A stretch of 64,000 nucleotides of DNA, taken from the NCBI GenBank assembly GCA_026393985.1, contig JAPKZB010000001.1, positions 21,075-85,074 on the forward strand, written 5' to 3'. The stretch comes from Acidobacteriota bacterium. GTDB taxonomy: Bacteria; Acidobacteriota; Terriglobia; Bryobacterales; Bryobacteraceae. Shown piece after piece: positions 8,153-16,935 of this stretch. A model generated the notes under the pieces. It was not told the origin of the DNA. It did no database searches and saw nothing but the letters and a program-made list of their open reading frames with translations. Position 1 is the first letter of the stretch. Every line of letters begins with the position of its first letter. Both the position numbers and the translations under genes were made by a program.

Positions 8153-11100
8153 TTACCAGATCAACCGGAGCACCAGGGTGATGTTCCGCGAATTGGTGTC
8201 CGTGTCCTGGTAGTAACCGAAGGCGGCGGGTGCGGCCAACGAGACCCCGGGACGGCTGAACTGGGTATTGTTGAAAAAGTTGAAGAACTGGCTCTGCGCC
8301 TGGATGCGGAACCGCTCGGTCAGCACGAAATCCTTTTGCAAGGTGGCGTCGTACTGCGTCAGGCCGTTCACCCGGATCACGTTGCGTCCCAGCGTCCCGA
8401 AGTTGCCGATCAGCGGCTGAGACAGGCCGGAGTTGACGGTCTTGAACTGTGCCTGCGTCACCGTTCCCGGGTTGGGAAGGAACTTCAGGTTCAGCGGACC
8501 ATCCAGGTTCGGGCGCAGCGCGCCGCCGCCGCCGAGCAGCAGCGGATCGGGCAAGGCTAACCGGGCGCCGCTCAGCAGGTTGATGGGGTTGCCGCTCTGC
8601 ATCTGGAAGATGCCGGAGAGGTTCCACCCGCCGATCAGGGTGCGGACGAAGCGATTGGTGTTGGTGAACTTCGGCAGATCGTAGGAGTGGGTGAAGACGA
8701 CCCGGTGGGGCACGTCGAAGCCCGAAACCGCGCGGTTATCGCGGTTGTTGAACGGGTTCTGCTGGCTCGGGGTGTCGGTGGCGATTACGTTCAGCACGTC
8801 GCTGACGTCATCGATGGACTTGGACCAGGTGTAGGCCGCCGTGAAGCCGAAACCGCTGCGGAAGGTGCGGGCGGCGTAGGCCTGGAAGGAGTGGTAGTTC
8901 GAGTTGGCCGAAGATTCGGCGAGCGTCACGCCCGTAAATCGGGGGTCGATCCGGTTGGTCGTCCCCGTCGGCGGAGCGTTCAAACCCGCGTTGATGGCCC
9001 GGTAGTCGTTAATCCGGGCGTTCTCGTCGGCCACCGAGGTAGCCGGTACGACCAGACCCGGACGCACGGTGTTGATCGGACGGGCACGTTGCAGGAAGTT
9101 GCTCTTGGTTCCCACGTAGCCGATCCGGCCCACGAAGCCATTGCCGAGCTGCCGTTCAATGTTCAGACTCCACTGCTGCGTCTGCGGATTGCGCATCGCG
9201 TAATCGACCGGCGAGATGCCACCGAAGTTGCGCACGGTGGTGCCAAAGTTGCCCACCGTGGCGCGGCCCGTCTGTTGGAAGGCCGCGGTGCCCGCGACAA
9301 AGTTGGCCAGCGAGTTGGCGCCGGTGAAATCCGTCGTCGAGAAGTTGTACATGAACGGCGGAGCAAACCGCAGGTTGGTAATCGGGTTCAGGAAAATGAA
9401 GTCATACGCCCAGCCATAGCCGCCACGCACGCTCCACTTGTCGGAGTTGCCCGGGCTCCAGGCGAAGCCGAACCGGGGCGCCCAGTTGTAGTTGGTGTTG
9501 AACGCCGTGGGCGTCACCTCGATTGATCCCAACGCCCCCGTGCCGGCACCGCCCAGGGCGGCCTGCCGGTCCAGATTCAGGTTCGACAGCAGCTTGTTCA
9601 CTTCAGAAACGCCACCGGCGATCTCCAGCCGAACGCCCAGGTTCAGCGTCAAATTCCGCCGGATCCGCCAATCGTCCTGGAAGAAGGCACCCTGATTGGA
9701 AACCCGGTTGCCGCGGATCGAACCGCCGAACCGCTGGCTATAGATCACCGGGTTGCCGAGTTGGAACTCCTGGAAGTTGGCAAAGGTGAACGAGCCGCGC
9801 GTGTTCGAATCAAAAATCGAATTGGCCTGAATCCTTTCGAAGTTATAGCCGCCCTTGAACGTGTGGGCCCCCGAACTCTTTGTCACCGTCGTCAGCGAGT
9901 TGTAGACGTTCTGCGTGCGGCCCTGTGGTAGACCGGACCAGCTTCCCAATTCGGCCAAGCCGTTCTGGAATCCTACCGAAGCCGCTTTGATGTCGGCCAG
10001 CGGCGTAAAGTTCGGATTGCTGCGCAGGAACCCACCGAGCTGATTCAGCACCAGCGTGGGCGAAATGACACGCGTGTAGCTGAGGGTAATCGACTGCGGC
10101 GTGCTCGTCGAACTGGCTCCGTTCACCGGGAGATTCGAGGAGATAAAGGTCAACCCGGGGCTGCGCGACTCAGAATCCTGATACGCGTAGCGCCCCCAGA
10201 TCGTGTCCTTGGACGTCATGTTGTAGTCGATCTTGCCCGAGTAGGCGATCGAGTTGGTCCCGAGAGGCGCCGGGTTCGACACCGTACCCGAATCCGAGGC
10301 TACGCCCTGCGTCGCCTGCCATAGAGCCCGCGCCGCCGGGTTGGTGATGCCGGCCACCTGCGCGTTGGTTGGCACTACGGCCACTCGGGTGCCGCCGGCT
10401 CCCCGAATCTTCTGCTGTTCGTAAGTCCCGAAGTAGAACAACTTGTCGCGGAAAATGCGGCCCCCAATCGCCGCGCCCCACTGGTTGTCCCGCAGCGTCG
10501 CCGCCCGACCGGTCCGGTCAAAATAGTCGCGCGAGTTCAGCTTGTCGTTGCGGAGGAATTCAAACAGTCGACCATGGAAATCGTTGGTCCCGCTCTTGGT
10601 GAGGATCTGGTACTGCGAACTCCCGTTGCGGCCATACTCGGCGCTGAAGTTATTCGCAATCACATTCACTTCTTTAATGCCATCCAGCAGCACCGTGCCG
10701 ATGCCCGCCCCGCCCGTCGTCGAAACGTCGGAGGCGTTGGCGTTATCAATCGTGATGTTGTTCGCGCGGCCGCGTCCACCGTTCGAGTTGTAGCTGCCCA
10801 GGCCAAGAAACGGGTTCCGCACGCTCACCGGCGTCACGCCCGGCGTCGTACCCGCCAACGCCAGAGCGCCACCCTGCAACGGCAGCTGCGTCACCGCTTT
10901 GGACTCTACGCTGGTCTGCATCTGCGCCGAGGTGGTCGCAATCGTCAACGCCGACTCTTCAATCACAACTTCAGACTTGGTGGCCGAGACTTCCAGCTTG
11001 ACACTCACTTCCCGGGTGGCCCCGGAGTTGACGAGCGCCGTTGTCGCCACGCTCGAAAAGCCCGCGTTTTCAATGCGAACCGAGTAGTCGCCGACTGCCA

Positions 11101-11311
11101 GCAGCGAAAACCGTGCCGTTCCGGTGGCATCCGTCACCGCATCGCGGGAGGTTCCCTGGGTCGAGTTGCGAACAGAAACCTTGGCGCCAACCACGACGGC
11201 CGCCGAAGGGTCACTGACGCGGACAACAAGATCACCGGTAATCTGCGCGAAGGAGGATATGGCCAATCCTGTGAAAGCCAACAGGAGCTTGGCGGAGTTT
11301 CTGTGTGTCAT
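8153..11311 (-). CDS. Oar-like TonB-dependent receptor with carboxypeptidase-regulatory domain
   Basis: A 1052-residue outer-membrane receptor. A signal peptide (about 1-22, ending SSFAQ) is followed by a CarboxypepD_reg-like beta-sandwich (GDLVVRVSDPSAAVVVGAKV to about residue 110). A plug domain comes next, with LPLQGGALALAGTTPGVTP and the ITIDNANASDVSTTGGAGIG region, then the conserved VIANNFSAEYGRNG and KSGTNDFHG segments. The rest is a 22-strand-type barrel ending in the aromatic-terminated strand SRNITLVLRLIW. This Oar/SusC-like family is highly expanded in Solibacter-like Acidobacteriota and is thought to import oligosaccharides or peptides. The substrate is unknown, and no lipoprotein partner is adjacent. 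Confidence 0.93.
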   Translation of the reverse strand: MTHRNSAKLLLAFTGLAISSFAQITGDLVVRVSDPSAAVVVGAKVSVRNSTQGTSRDAVTDATGTARFSLLAVGDYSVRIENAGFSSVATTALVNSGATREVSVKLEVSATKSEVVIEESALTIATTSAQMQTSVESKAVTQLPLQGGALALAGTTPGVTPVSVRNPFLGLGSYNSNGGRGRANNITIDNANASDVSTTGGAGIGTVLLDGIKEVNVIANNFSAEYGRNGSSQYQILTKSGTNDFHGRLFEFLRNDKLNSRDYFDRTGRAATLRDNQWGAAIGGRIFRDKLFYFGTYEQQKIRGAGGTRVAVVPTNAQVAGITNPAARALWQATQGVASDSGTVSNPAPLGTNSIAYSGKIDYNMTSKDTIWGRYAYQDSESRSPGLTFISSNLPVNGASSTSTPQSITLSYTRVISPTLVLNQLGGFLRSNPNFTPLADIKAASVGFQNGLAELGSWSGLPQGRTQNVYNSLTTVTKSSGAHTFKGGYNFERIQANSIFDSNTRGSFTFANFQEFQLGNPVIYSQRFGGSIRGNRVSNQGAFFQDDWRIRRNLTLNLGVRLEIAGGVSEVNKLLSNLNLDRQAALGGAGTGALGSIEVTPTAFNTNYNWAPRFGFAWSPGNSDKWSVRGGYGWAYDFIFLNPITNLRFAPPFMYNFSTTDFTGANSLANFVAGTAAFQQTGRATVGNFGTTVRNFGGISPVDYAMRNPQTQQWSLNIERQLGNGFVGRIGYVGTKSNFLQRARPINTVRPGLVVPATSVADENARINDYRAINAGLNAPPTGTTNRIDPRFTGVTLAESSANSNYHSFQAYAARTFRSGFGFTAAYTWSKSIDDVSDVLNVIATDTPSQQNPFNNRDNRAVSGFDVPHRVVFTHSYDLPKFTNTNRFVRTLIGGWNLSGIFQMQSGNPINLLSGARLALPDPLLLGGGGALRPNLDGPLNLKFLPNPGTVTQAQFKTVNSGLSQPLIGNFGTLGRNVIRVNGLTQYDATLQKDFVLTERFRIQAQSQFFNFFNNTQFSRPGVSLAAPAAFGYYQDTDTNSRNITLVLRLIW

Positions 11312-11415
11312 AGTTCGATGTACCTCTTGGAAAACAAGTCGCCTGGAGAAGGACCAACTCGTCTCTCAAATACTTATCGGGATCGAATGACAAACTTTTA
11401 TGAAATCCGCATCGT

Positions 11416-12906
11416 TTACCGCGCCGCCGTCCGCTGCTTGCCGTACAGGAAATAAATCCCCAGCCCCAACGCCAGCCACACAAAGAACCGAACCCAAGTC
11501 TCGAGTGGCAAACTCAGCATCAAAACCAAGCAAAAGAAGATAGACAACAGCGGCAGGAAGGGAACCCAGGGGACCCGGAACCCCCGCGGCCGGTCCGGCT
11601 CCGTCCTCCGCAAAACCAGCACCCCGATCGACGCCAGCATAAACGCAAACAACGTACCAATATTCGATAGATCCGCAAAGGTTCCAATATCAAAGATACC
11701 GGCCGGAATTCCCACTAAAAAGCCCGCCACCCACGTGGCCGTATGCGGCGTCTTATACCGCGGATGCACCGTGGCAAACCGGTCCGGCAAAAACCGGTCC
11801 CGCGCCATCGCAAACCAGATCCGCGCCTGCCCGTACTGAAACACGAGCAGCGAACTCAACATCCCGATCACCGCCCCCGTCGAAACCACCACCTGCAGGT
11901 TATCCTTGCCGATCGCGGTCAACGCCTTAGCCACCGGCGCCGCCGTATCGAGCTCCTTCCAGTTGATGACCCCCGTCAGCACCGTCGCTACCGACGCATA
12001 GAGCACCGCGCAAATCCCCAGCGTCATGAAGATGCCAAACGGGAGATCCCGCTTCGGGTTCCGGCACTCCTCCGCCGCCGTCGAGACCGAATCAAAACCG
12101 ATATAGGTGAAAAAGACAATCGCCGCGCCCGTCAACACCCCGGAAAACCCGTTCGGCATAAACGGCGTATAGTTGGCCGCCTGCACCGAACCCGCCGCGC
12201 CAAACACAAAAATCAGAATCGCCGCCACCTTGATGAACACCATCATCAGGTTAGCCCGCGCCGACTCCTGCACCCCCTTCACGAGCACCCAGGTGACGCC
12301 AATCAAGATAATCAGCGTCGGCAGATTAAACCACGCCCCCGAAAACTCCCCCCCCACAATCATCGGCTGCGACAACACAAACGGCAGCTCGACCCCGATC
12401 AGCGCCTTCAAAATCGCATTGATGTAGGCCGAAAACCCCACCGCTACGGCCATATTCGAGACCGCGTACTCCAGAATCAGATCCCAGCCGATAATCCAGG
12501 CCACAATTTCGCCCATCGTCGCGTAAGCGTACGTGTAGGCGCTGCCCGCCACCGGGATCATTGACGCCAACTCGGCGTAGCACAACCCCGCCAGCCCACA
12601 GATTAGCGCAAGAATCAGGAAAGAAAGCGCTACCGCCGGACCCGCGCCAGGCCGGCCAATGGTGGACACGGCATTCGGACCCTGCATCAGCAGGTCCAAC
12701 ACCGGAGCGTGGAAAATAGAGTGCGTCTTCAGCGTAACGCCGGAGGCGGCGGTACCGGTAAGGCTGAAGATGCCGGAGCCGATAACGGCTCCGATGCCTA
12801 ACGCGGTGAGGCTCCACGGTCCCAGCGACCGCTCGAGCCGCCTGCCGGATTGTTCCGAATCTGCAATCAGAGCATCGATGCTCTTCTTACGAAACAACTG
12901 GCTCAA
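11416..12906 (-). CDS. APC-family amino acid permease
   Basis: A 496-residue, roughly 12-14 TM transporter of the amino acid-polyamine-organocation superfamily, closest in pattern to cationic amino acid transporters (YfnA/CAT type). The first helix carries the consensus GIGAVIGSGIFSLTG. The family signatures CYAELASMIPVAGSAYTYAY (helix 3) and FFTYIGFDSVSTAAEECRNP (helix 6) are both intact. The C-terminal half ends in paired helices (FFVWLALGLGIYFLYGK). It imports or exchanges amino acids across the inner membrane. It is separated by 33 nt from the upstream small basic ORF and may share transcription with the helicase gene. Confidence 0.93.
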   Translation of the reverse strand: MSQLFRKKSIDALIADSEQSGRRLERSLGPWSLTALGIGAVIGSGIFSLTGTAASGVTLKTHSIFHAPVLDLLMQGPNAVSTIGRPGAGPAVALSFLILALICGLAGLCYAELASMIPVAGSAYTYAYATMGEIVAWIIGWDLILEYAVSNMAVAVGFSAYINAILKALIGVELPFVLSQPMIVGGEFSGAWFNLPTLIILIGVTWVLVKGVQESARANLMMVFIKVAAILIFVFGAAGSVQAANYTPFMPNGFSGVLTGAAIVFFTYIGFDSVSTAAEECRNPKRDLPFGIFMTLGICAVLYASVATVLTGVINWKELDTAAPVAKALTAIGKDNLQVVVSTGAVIGMLSSLLVFQYGQARIWFAMARDRFLPDRFATVHPRYKTPHTATWVAGFLVGIPAGIFDIGTFADLSNIGTLFAFMLASIGVLVLRRTEPDRPRGFRVPWVPFLPLLSIFFCLVLMLSLPLETWVRFFVWLALGLGIYFLYGKQRTAAR

Positions 12907-12939
12907 AACAGGAGCCTCCCGCGATGGATTTTCTATCGC

Positions 12940-13104
12940 CTAGCGCTTACGGATCGTCTGGCCCTTGGCCATCTTCTTCACTTTCTTCTTCATCGATCCG
13001 CGCGCTACGGTTTCGGCGCGCTTCGGCTTGGCCGGCGCCTCGGCGCGAGCCTTCCGCTTCAGCGCTTTGCGTTCTTTTCTGTCAGAGACGTGCTTGGTAT
13101 TCAT
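12940..13104 (-). CDS. 54-aa lysine/arginine-rich protein translationally coupled to the helicase gene
   Basis: This short ORF encodes MNTKHVSDRKERKALKRK and continues to the end QTIRKR; about 40% of its residues are Lys or Arg, with no hydrophobic segment. Its ATG (13104-13102) overlaps the TGA of the helicase gene as ATGA, the classic arrangement for translational coupling, so expression should follow the helicase. Extreme basicity suggests nucleic-acid binding, either a helicase accessory or a ribosome-associated peptide, but no family is recognised. The stop at 12940 leaves 33 nt to the permease start. Support is the coupling and coherent composition; conservation was not tested. Confidence 0.65.
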   Translation of the reverse strand: MNTKHVSDRKERKALKRKARAEAPAKPKRAETVARGSMKKKVKKMAKGQTIRKR

Positions 13105-15581
13105 TCGGAAATTTTCAATCCTGCGTATTTGGCAACGAGCTTCTTCAAGCCGTGGCCGGCAAAACTTACTGTCAGTTTAGCATCATCTCCGTCCCCTTCC
13201 TGCCGGAGTACGTTGCCGCGGCCATATTTCGGGTGATTGACCACCGCTCCGACGTAGTTTCCCGGCTTCCGCGCCGCCTGCCGGGGCGGGGCCGGGGTGA
13301 AGGGCACCTTGCTTGGCGCAATCATCGGCCGGCCGCTGGTCACCGCCGGGGCCGGACGCGGGGCCGGCGGTGCGGTAGCCGTCTCGGCCTCCAACTCGGC
13401 AAACCAGGGCGGCCGGTTGTCGTCGGTCGGCGATGGGGAGGAGGCCGGCGTCGGGGGCGCCGGCGCCGCGGCCTTGGCCGCAATATTCGGCGGCACTTTC
13501 ACCCCCCGCTCTTCAAAATACCGGGCGATGTTGTCCACCGAGTTATAGGTCTTGCCCGTGAACAGGTTCTTTTTGACCGACTCCCGCACCTCGCCCCGCT
13601 CGGCAAACAGCTCCACCTCGGTCTCACCCGTCGCGCCGCCGCCGGCGCCCGCCCGCGCCACCAACGCCTTCGGCACCTCGGCCAGAAAACGCGAAGGCAT
13701 GGTCGGCTCGGCCGGCCCCCCGCCAAACTTCCTTCGGAAACGCGCCCAGGAAAGCGTCAGCCGCTGTTCGGCCCGCGTCATGCCCACGTAGCAGAGCCGC
13801 CGCTCCTCTTCCATGCCCGTGTCATCGTTCAAGCTGCGCGAGTGCGGAAACAGCCCGTCCTCCATCCCGGCCAGAAACACGACCGGAAACTCCAGACCCT
13901 TGGCGTTGTGGATCGTCAGCAGGGAAATCCGCGCCGTCTCGTCGAGATTATCGGAATCGGCCACCAGCGCCGTGTGATCGAGAAAATCGGTAATCGAATC
14001 GCCCCGTTCGGTCGCCTCGGCCGCCGCGTTCAGCAGTTCGGCGATGTTTTCAAGCCGTCCCTCGGCCTCGGGCGCCGTATCGGTTTCGAGCATCCGCTTG
14101 TAGCCGGACTCTTCAAAAACCGTCCGCAAAACCAGCCCGATGTTGTTGGTCGCCACCGCCTGCTGGCAGACCTGGATCAGCTCCCGAAACGCCTTCAACG
14201 CACTCTCGGCCCGCGCCCCCAGGCTATGCTTCTGCAGCATGTCCCCAATGGCTTCCCACATCGAAATCCGAAACTGCGCCGCATGCTGCTCAATCTGCTC
14301 AAGCGTCGTCTTGCCAATGCCCCGCGCCGGGATGTTGATGCAGCGCACAAGGCCGATGGAATCGTCCAGATTCATCAGCAGCCGCAGATACGCCAGCAGG
14401 TCCTTGATCTCGGCGCGCTGATAGAAACTGAACCCCCCGACGACGATATACGGGCGCCCATACCGCCGCAGCGCCTCTTCAATCTGACGCGACTGCGAGT
14501 TCGTCCGGTAAAGCACTGCGACCCGCGAATCCGGCTGCCGGCTCAAATGCCGGTCAATCTCGCTCGCGATATAGAGCGCCTCGTTCTCCCCGTCGAGAGC
14601 CTCATACACGGTGATCCGGTCGCCCGCCCCGGCCGCCGTCCACAGCGTCTTGCCCTTCCGCTGCTGATTATGCGCTACCACCGCCCCCGCGGCGTCCAGG
14701 ATGTTCTTCGTCGACCGGTAGTTCTGCTCGAGCCGTATGATCTGCGCCCCGGGGTAGTCCTGTTCAAAATCGAGAATGTTGCGGATATCGGCCCCGCGCC
14801 AGCTATAGATCGACTGATCCTCGTCGCCCACCACGCACACATTCCGCCGCACCTGCGACAGCAGCCGCATCAGGTCGTACTGCGAACGGTTGGTGTCCTG
14901 GTATTCATCAATCATCAGGTACTCAATCCAGTCGTTGTACTTCCGCAGCGTCTCAGTGTCGTAGGTCAGCAGCCGCACCGATTCGAGCAGCAGATCATCG
15001 AAATCGAGCGCATTGGCCTGCCGCAGCTTGGCTTCGTACTGCTCATAAACAACCGCCAGCCGCGACATCTTCGGATCCTGCGTGCGCTTGTAAAAATCGG
15101 CCGGCGTCTCATGCTGCGACTTGGCCCGCGAAATCGCGCTCAACGCCGCCCGGTACTGCATGAACTTCTCATCCAGCCCCAGATTCTTGAAGATCCCTTT
15201 AATCAGTGCCGTCTGGTCGTCGTCGTCATAAATCAAATACTGCGTCGTAAAATTCGGCCGCAGCTCCGCCAGCCTGGCGCCGTCCTGCCGCAGCAGCCGC
15301 ACGCAAAACCCATGAAAGGTCGACACCCGCGGCAGGCGCCCGGGATACGATTCCTGCAGCACCTTCGCCACGCGGTCGCGCATTTCGCCCGCCGCCTTAT
15401 TGGTGAACGTCACCGCCATCACCGCCTGCGGATGCGTGCCCAAATTCTTGATCAGGTGGCCCATCCGGTGCGTGATCACCCGGGTCTTGCCCGAGCCCGC
15501 GCCCGCGAGAATAAGGAGCGGCCCGGAGGTGGCGGCGACCGCCTGCTGCTGCTGAGGGTTGAGACCGGAAAGGAAATCCAT
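13101..15581 (-). CDS. pcrA: UvrD/PcrA-type superfamily 1A DNA helicase
   Basis: An 826-residue 3'-5' helicase acting in nucleotide-excision and replication repair. It starts with the Q-motif region LNPQQQQAVA, then Walker A LAGAGSGKT (about 25-33), motif Ia VTFTNKAAGEM, Walker B IDEYQDTN (about 226), motif III GDEDQSIYSWRGA, motif IV RLEQNYRS, motif V LTIHNAKGLEF and motif VI LCYVGMTRAEQ. A Pro/Ala-rich linker (about 690-770) leads to a PcrA-type C-terminal domain (YVGAVVNHPKYGRGNVL, ending LTVSFAGHGLKKL), the region that contacts RNA polymerase in PcrA. The stop overlaps the start of the small basic ORF. Confidence 0.95.
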   Translation of the reverse strand: MDFLSGLNPQQQQAVAATSGPLLILAGAGSGKTRVITHRMGHLIKNLGTHPQAVMAVTFTNKAAGEMRDRVAKVLQESYPGRLPRVSTFHGFCVRLLRQDGARLAELRPNFTTQYLIYDDDDQTALIKGIFKNLGLDEKFMQYRAALSAISRAKSQHETPADFYKRTQDPKMSRLAVVYEQYEAKLRQANALDFDDLLLESVRLLTYDTETLRKYNDWIEYLMIDEYQDTNRSQYDLMRLLSQVRRNVCVVGDEDQSIYSWRGADIRNILDFEQDYPGAQIIRLEQNYRSTKNILDAAGAVVAHNQQRKGKTLWTAAGAGDRITVYEALDGENEALYIASEIDRHLSRQPDSRVAVLYRTNSQSRQIEEALRRYGRPYIVVGGFSFYQRAEIKDLLAYLRLLMNLDDSIGLVRCINIPARGIGKTTLEQIEQHAAQFRISMWEAIGDMLQKHSLGARAESALKAFRELIQVCQQAVATNNIGLVLRTVFEESGYKRMLETDTAPEAEGRLENIAELLNAAAEATERGDSITDFLDHTALVADSDNLDETARISLLTIHNAKGLEFPVVFLAGMEDGLFPHSRSLNDDTGMEEERRLCYVGMTRAEQRLTLSWARFRRKFGGGPAEPTMPSRFLAEVPKALVARAGAGGGATGETEVELFAERGEVRESVKKNLFTGKTYNSVDNIARYFEERGVKVPPNIAAKAAAPAPPTPASSPSPTDDNRPPWFAELEAETATAPPAPRPAPAVTSGRPMIAPSKVPFTPAPPRQAARKPGNYVGAVVNHPKYGRGNVLRQEGDGDDAKLTVSFAGHGLKKLVAKYAGLKISE

Positions 15582-15649
15582 GCAAAGGAGAGAGACGCTT
15601 TGAGCGTAGCACGCGGGTCCGGGTGCGGAGGCCTAGTACTTTAGGGCGA

Positions 15650-15680
15650 TTGACTTATTACTACTAGTACTGTACTAGTA
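15650..15680 (+). promoter_or_regulatory. Putative promoter overlapped by a perfect 9-bp palindrome
   Basis: TTGACT at 15650-15655 sits 17 nt from TACTAG at 15673-15678, a plausible -35/-10 pair. Over the -10 lies TACTAGTACTGTACTAGTA (15662-15680), two perfect 9-bp arms around one base, which looks like a dimeric repressor operator. The downstream ATG is only 7 nt past the -10, so a transcript from here would be nearly leaderless. Promoter activity is inferred. Confidence 0.45.
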
Positions 15681-15685
15681 TTCCT

Positions 15686-15847
15686 ATGGAAGAGCAAGCC
15701 TTCTTAACCCCGGAAGCCCTCCGGGCCGGCCACGAGGATCTTCTGGCCGACCTGCGCGAACAGCGGGCTGAGATGGACCTGGTGATCGCGGTGCTCGAAC
15801 GTTTGGCATCCGTCCGGACGCGCCCCGTGCGCGATATCATCATCTAG
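15686..15847 (+). CDS. 53-aa acidic helical protein of unknown function
   Basis: The ORF runs from ATG 15686 to TAG 15845-15847 and encodes MEEQAFLTPEALRAG, then HEDLLADLREQ, ending VRTRPVRDIII. The central 30 residues form an amphipathic helix with leucine/isoleucine spacing, so a small dimeric or partner-binding protein is likely. It sits 41 nt upstream of the ECF sigma-factor gene on the same strand and directly behind a palindrome that could be an operator. No Shine-Dalgarno is visible, consistent with a leaderless message. No family recognised. Confidence 0.5.
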   Translation: MEEQAFLTPEALRAGHEDLLADLREQRAEMDLVIAVLERLASVRTRPVRDIII

Positions 15848-15888
15848 CACCAAACCGATCCAGCAAATCGTGTAACCTACGGGGGTGC

Positions 15889-16572
15889 GTGGTCGCCTTT
15901 CCCTCTGGAGAGTTCGAGTTGGCCAGTCTCGGTGTCATTACAGGTCGCGCACACGAGTTGGGTATGGCTGAAGGCCAGCTTCCCACTCGCGCCAAGCCCT
16001 CGATGCTCGTTGATTTCTCGCTGATTGAGAAAGCGCGGGAGGGCGACGATGGCGCCTTCAACCAGGTGGTGCAGGCTTACCGCCGTCGGATCCTGGGCAC
16101 GATCTCGCGTCTCATCAGCCGTCGCGAGGATGTCGAAGATGTGGGCCAGGAGGTCTTTCTCCGGCTCTATTACTCGCTCGATCAGTTACGGGAACCGGAG
16201 ATGTTCGAACCCTGGCTCTACCGGTTGACCGTGAATGCCGCCTACGACTACCTGCGGCGGCAGAAGCGGCGTCCCGAGGCGCGCATGGCCGATCTAAGCG
16301 AGCAGCAGGTGGTCGTCGCCGACGCCAGCGCCGGAACCCTGGCGCAGACCGAAGCGAACCGGAAGGGAAAGGTGCGCGAGTTCGTTGAAGCGCTGCTTGG
16401 CGGCGTAAGCGAAGAAGACCGCATCCTTTTGACGCTCAAAGAGGTGGAAGGACTGTCGCTCAAGCAGTTGGAAGCGATCTACAAGGTCAACGAAAACGCC
16501 CTGAAGGTACGCCTGTTCCGCGCCCGCCAGCGTGTATTAAAAGCCTTTGAAAGAAGCGAGTTAAGCTATTAG
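15889..16572 (+). CDS. ECF-type RNA polymerase sigma factor
   Basis: Region 2 reads FNQVVQAYRRRILGTISRLI and VEDVGQEVFLRLYYSL with the core-binding and -10 recognition helices and NAAYDYLRRQKRR. Region 4 reads EEDRILLTLKEVEGLSLKQL and NENALKVRLFRARQRVLK, a helix-turn-helix for -35 recognition. The protein is 227 residues from GTG 15889, which adds about 38 residues of unclear value; ATG 15964 or ATG 16003 (MLVDFSLIEKAREGDD) gives the usual ECF length of about 190. Two membrane-protein genes follow in what looks like one operon, the usual setting for a sigma factor held by an anti-sigma protein. Confidence 0.9.
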   Translation: MVAFPSGEFELASLGVITGRAHELGMAEGQLPTRAKPSMLVDFSLIEKAREGDDGAFNQVVQAYRRRILGTISRLISRREDVEDVGQEVFLRLYYSLDQLREPEMFEPWLYRLTVNAAYDYLRRQKRRPEARMADLSEQQVVVADASAGTLAQTEANRKGKVREFVEALLGGVSEEDRILLTLKEVEGLSLKQLEAIYKVNENALKVRLFRARQRVLKAFERSELSY

Positions 16573-16581
16573 GTGACCGAT

Positions 16582-16932
16582 ATGCCGTCTATGCAGCCCC
16601 ATCATGATCGCCAAGACCAGTTGAACGAACTGTTTGCGGCCTATCGCCAGGAGATGACCGACTTGGACGGCGGCCCCGATTTCCTGCCCGGCCTGTGGGG
16701 CAAAATCGAGAGCCGAAGGGTCCAGACCTCTGTCTGGTTGGCTTGGACGCGCGCCATTCTGTCCGGCGCCTGCGTGGCCGTCGTTCTGTTGGTCAGCGTC
16801 GGCCTCTGGGCGCCGCTCGAACGATCCACCTACTATGACGCCTCGTATGTCGAAGCGCTCGACGCCAGCGAGGACGTGGTCGTAATGGCCGCCCTCCATC
16901 CGGCCTCTCCCGTTGAGCCCCCTACCGAGTAA
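16582..16932 (+). CDS. Single-pass membrane protein, probable anti-sigma factor
   Basis: From ATG 16582, which has AGGTGA five nt upstream, the product is 116 residues. A cytoplasmic N-terminal part (LNELFAAYRQEMTDLDGGPDF) precedes one membrane helix (AILSGACVAVVLLVSVGLW) and a short acidic periplasmic tail (about 45 residues). Position directly after an ECF sigma gene and this topology match anti-sigma factors, but a recognisable zinc anti-sigma motif (HxxxCxxC) is absent, so the role is inferred from context. A GTG at 16573 would overlap the upstream stop region and add three residues. Confidence 0.65.
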   Translation: MPSMQPHHDRQDQLNELFAAYRQEMTDLDGGPDFLPGLWGKIESRRVQTSVWLAWTRAILSGACVAVVLLVSVGLWAPLERSTYYDASYVEALDASEDVVVMAALHPASPVEPPTE

Positions 16933-16935
16933 TCC

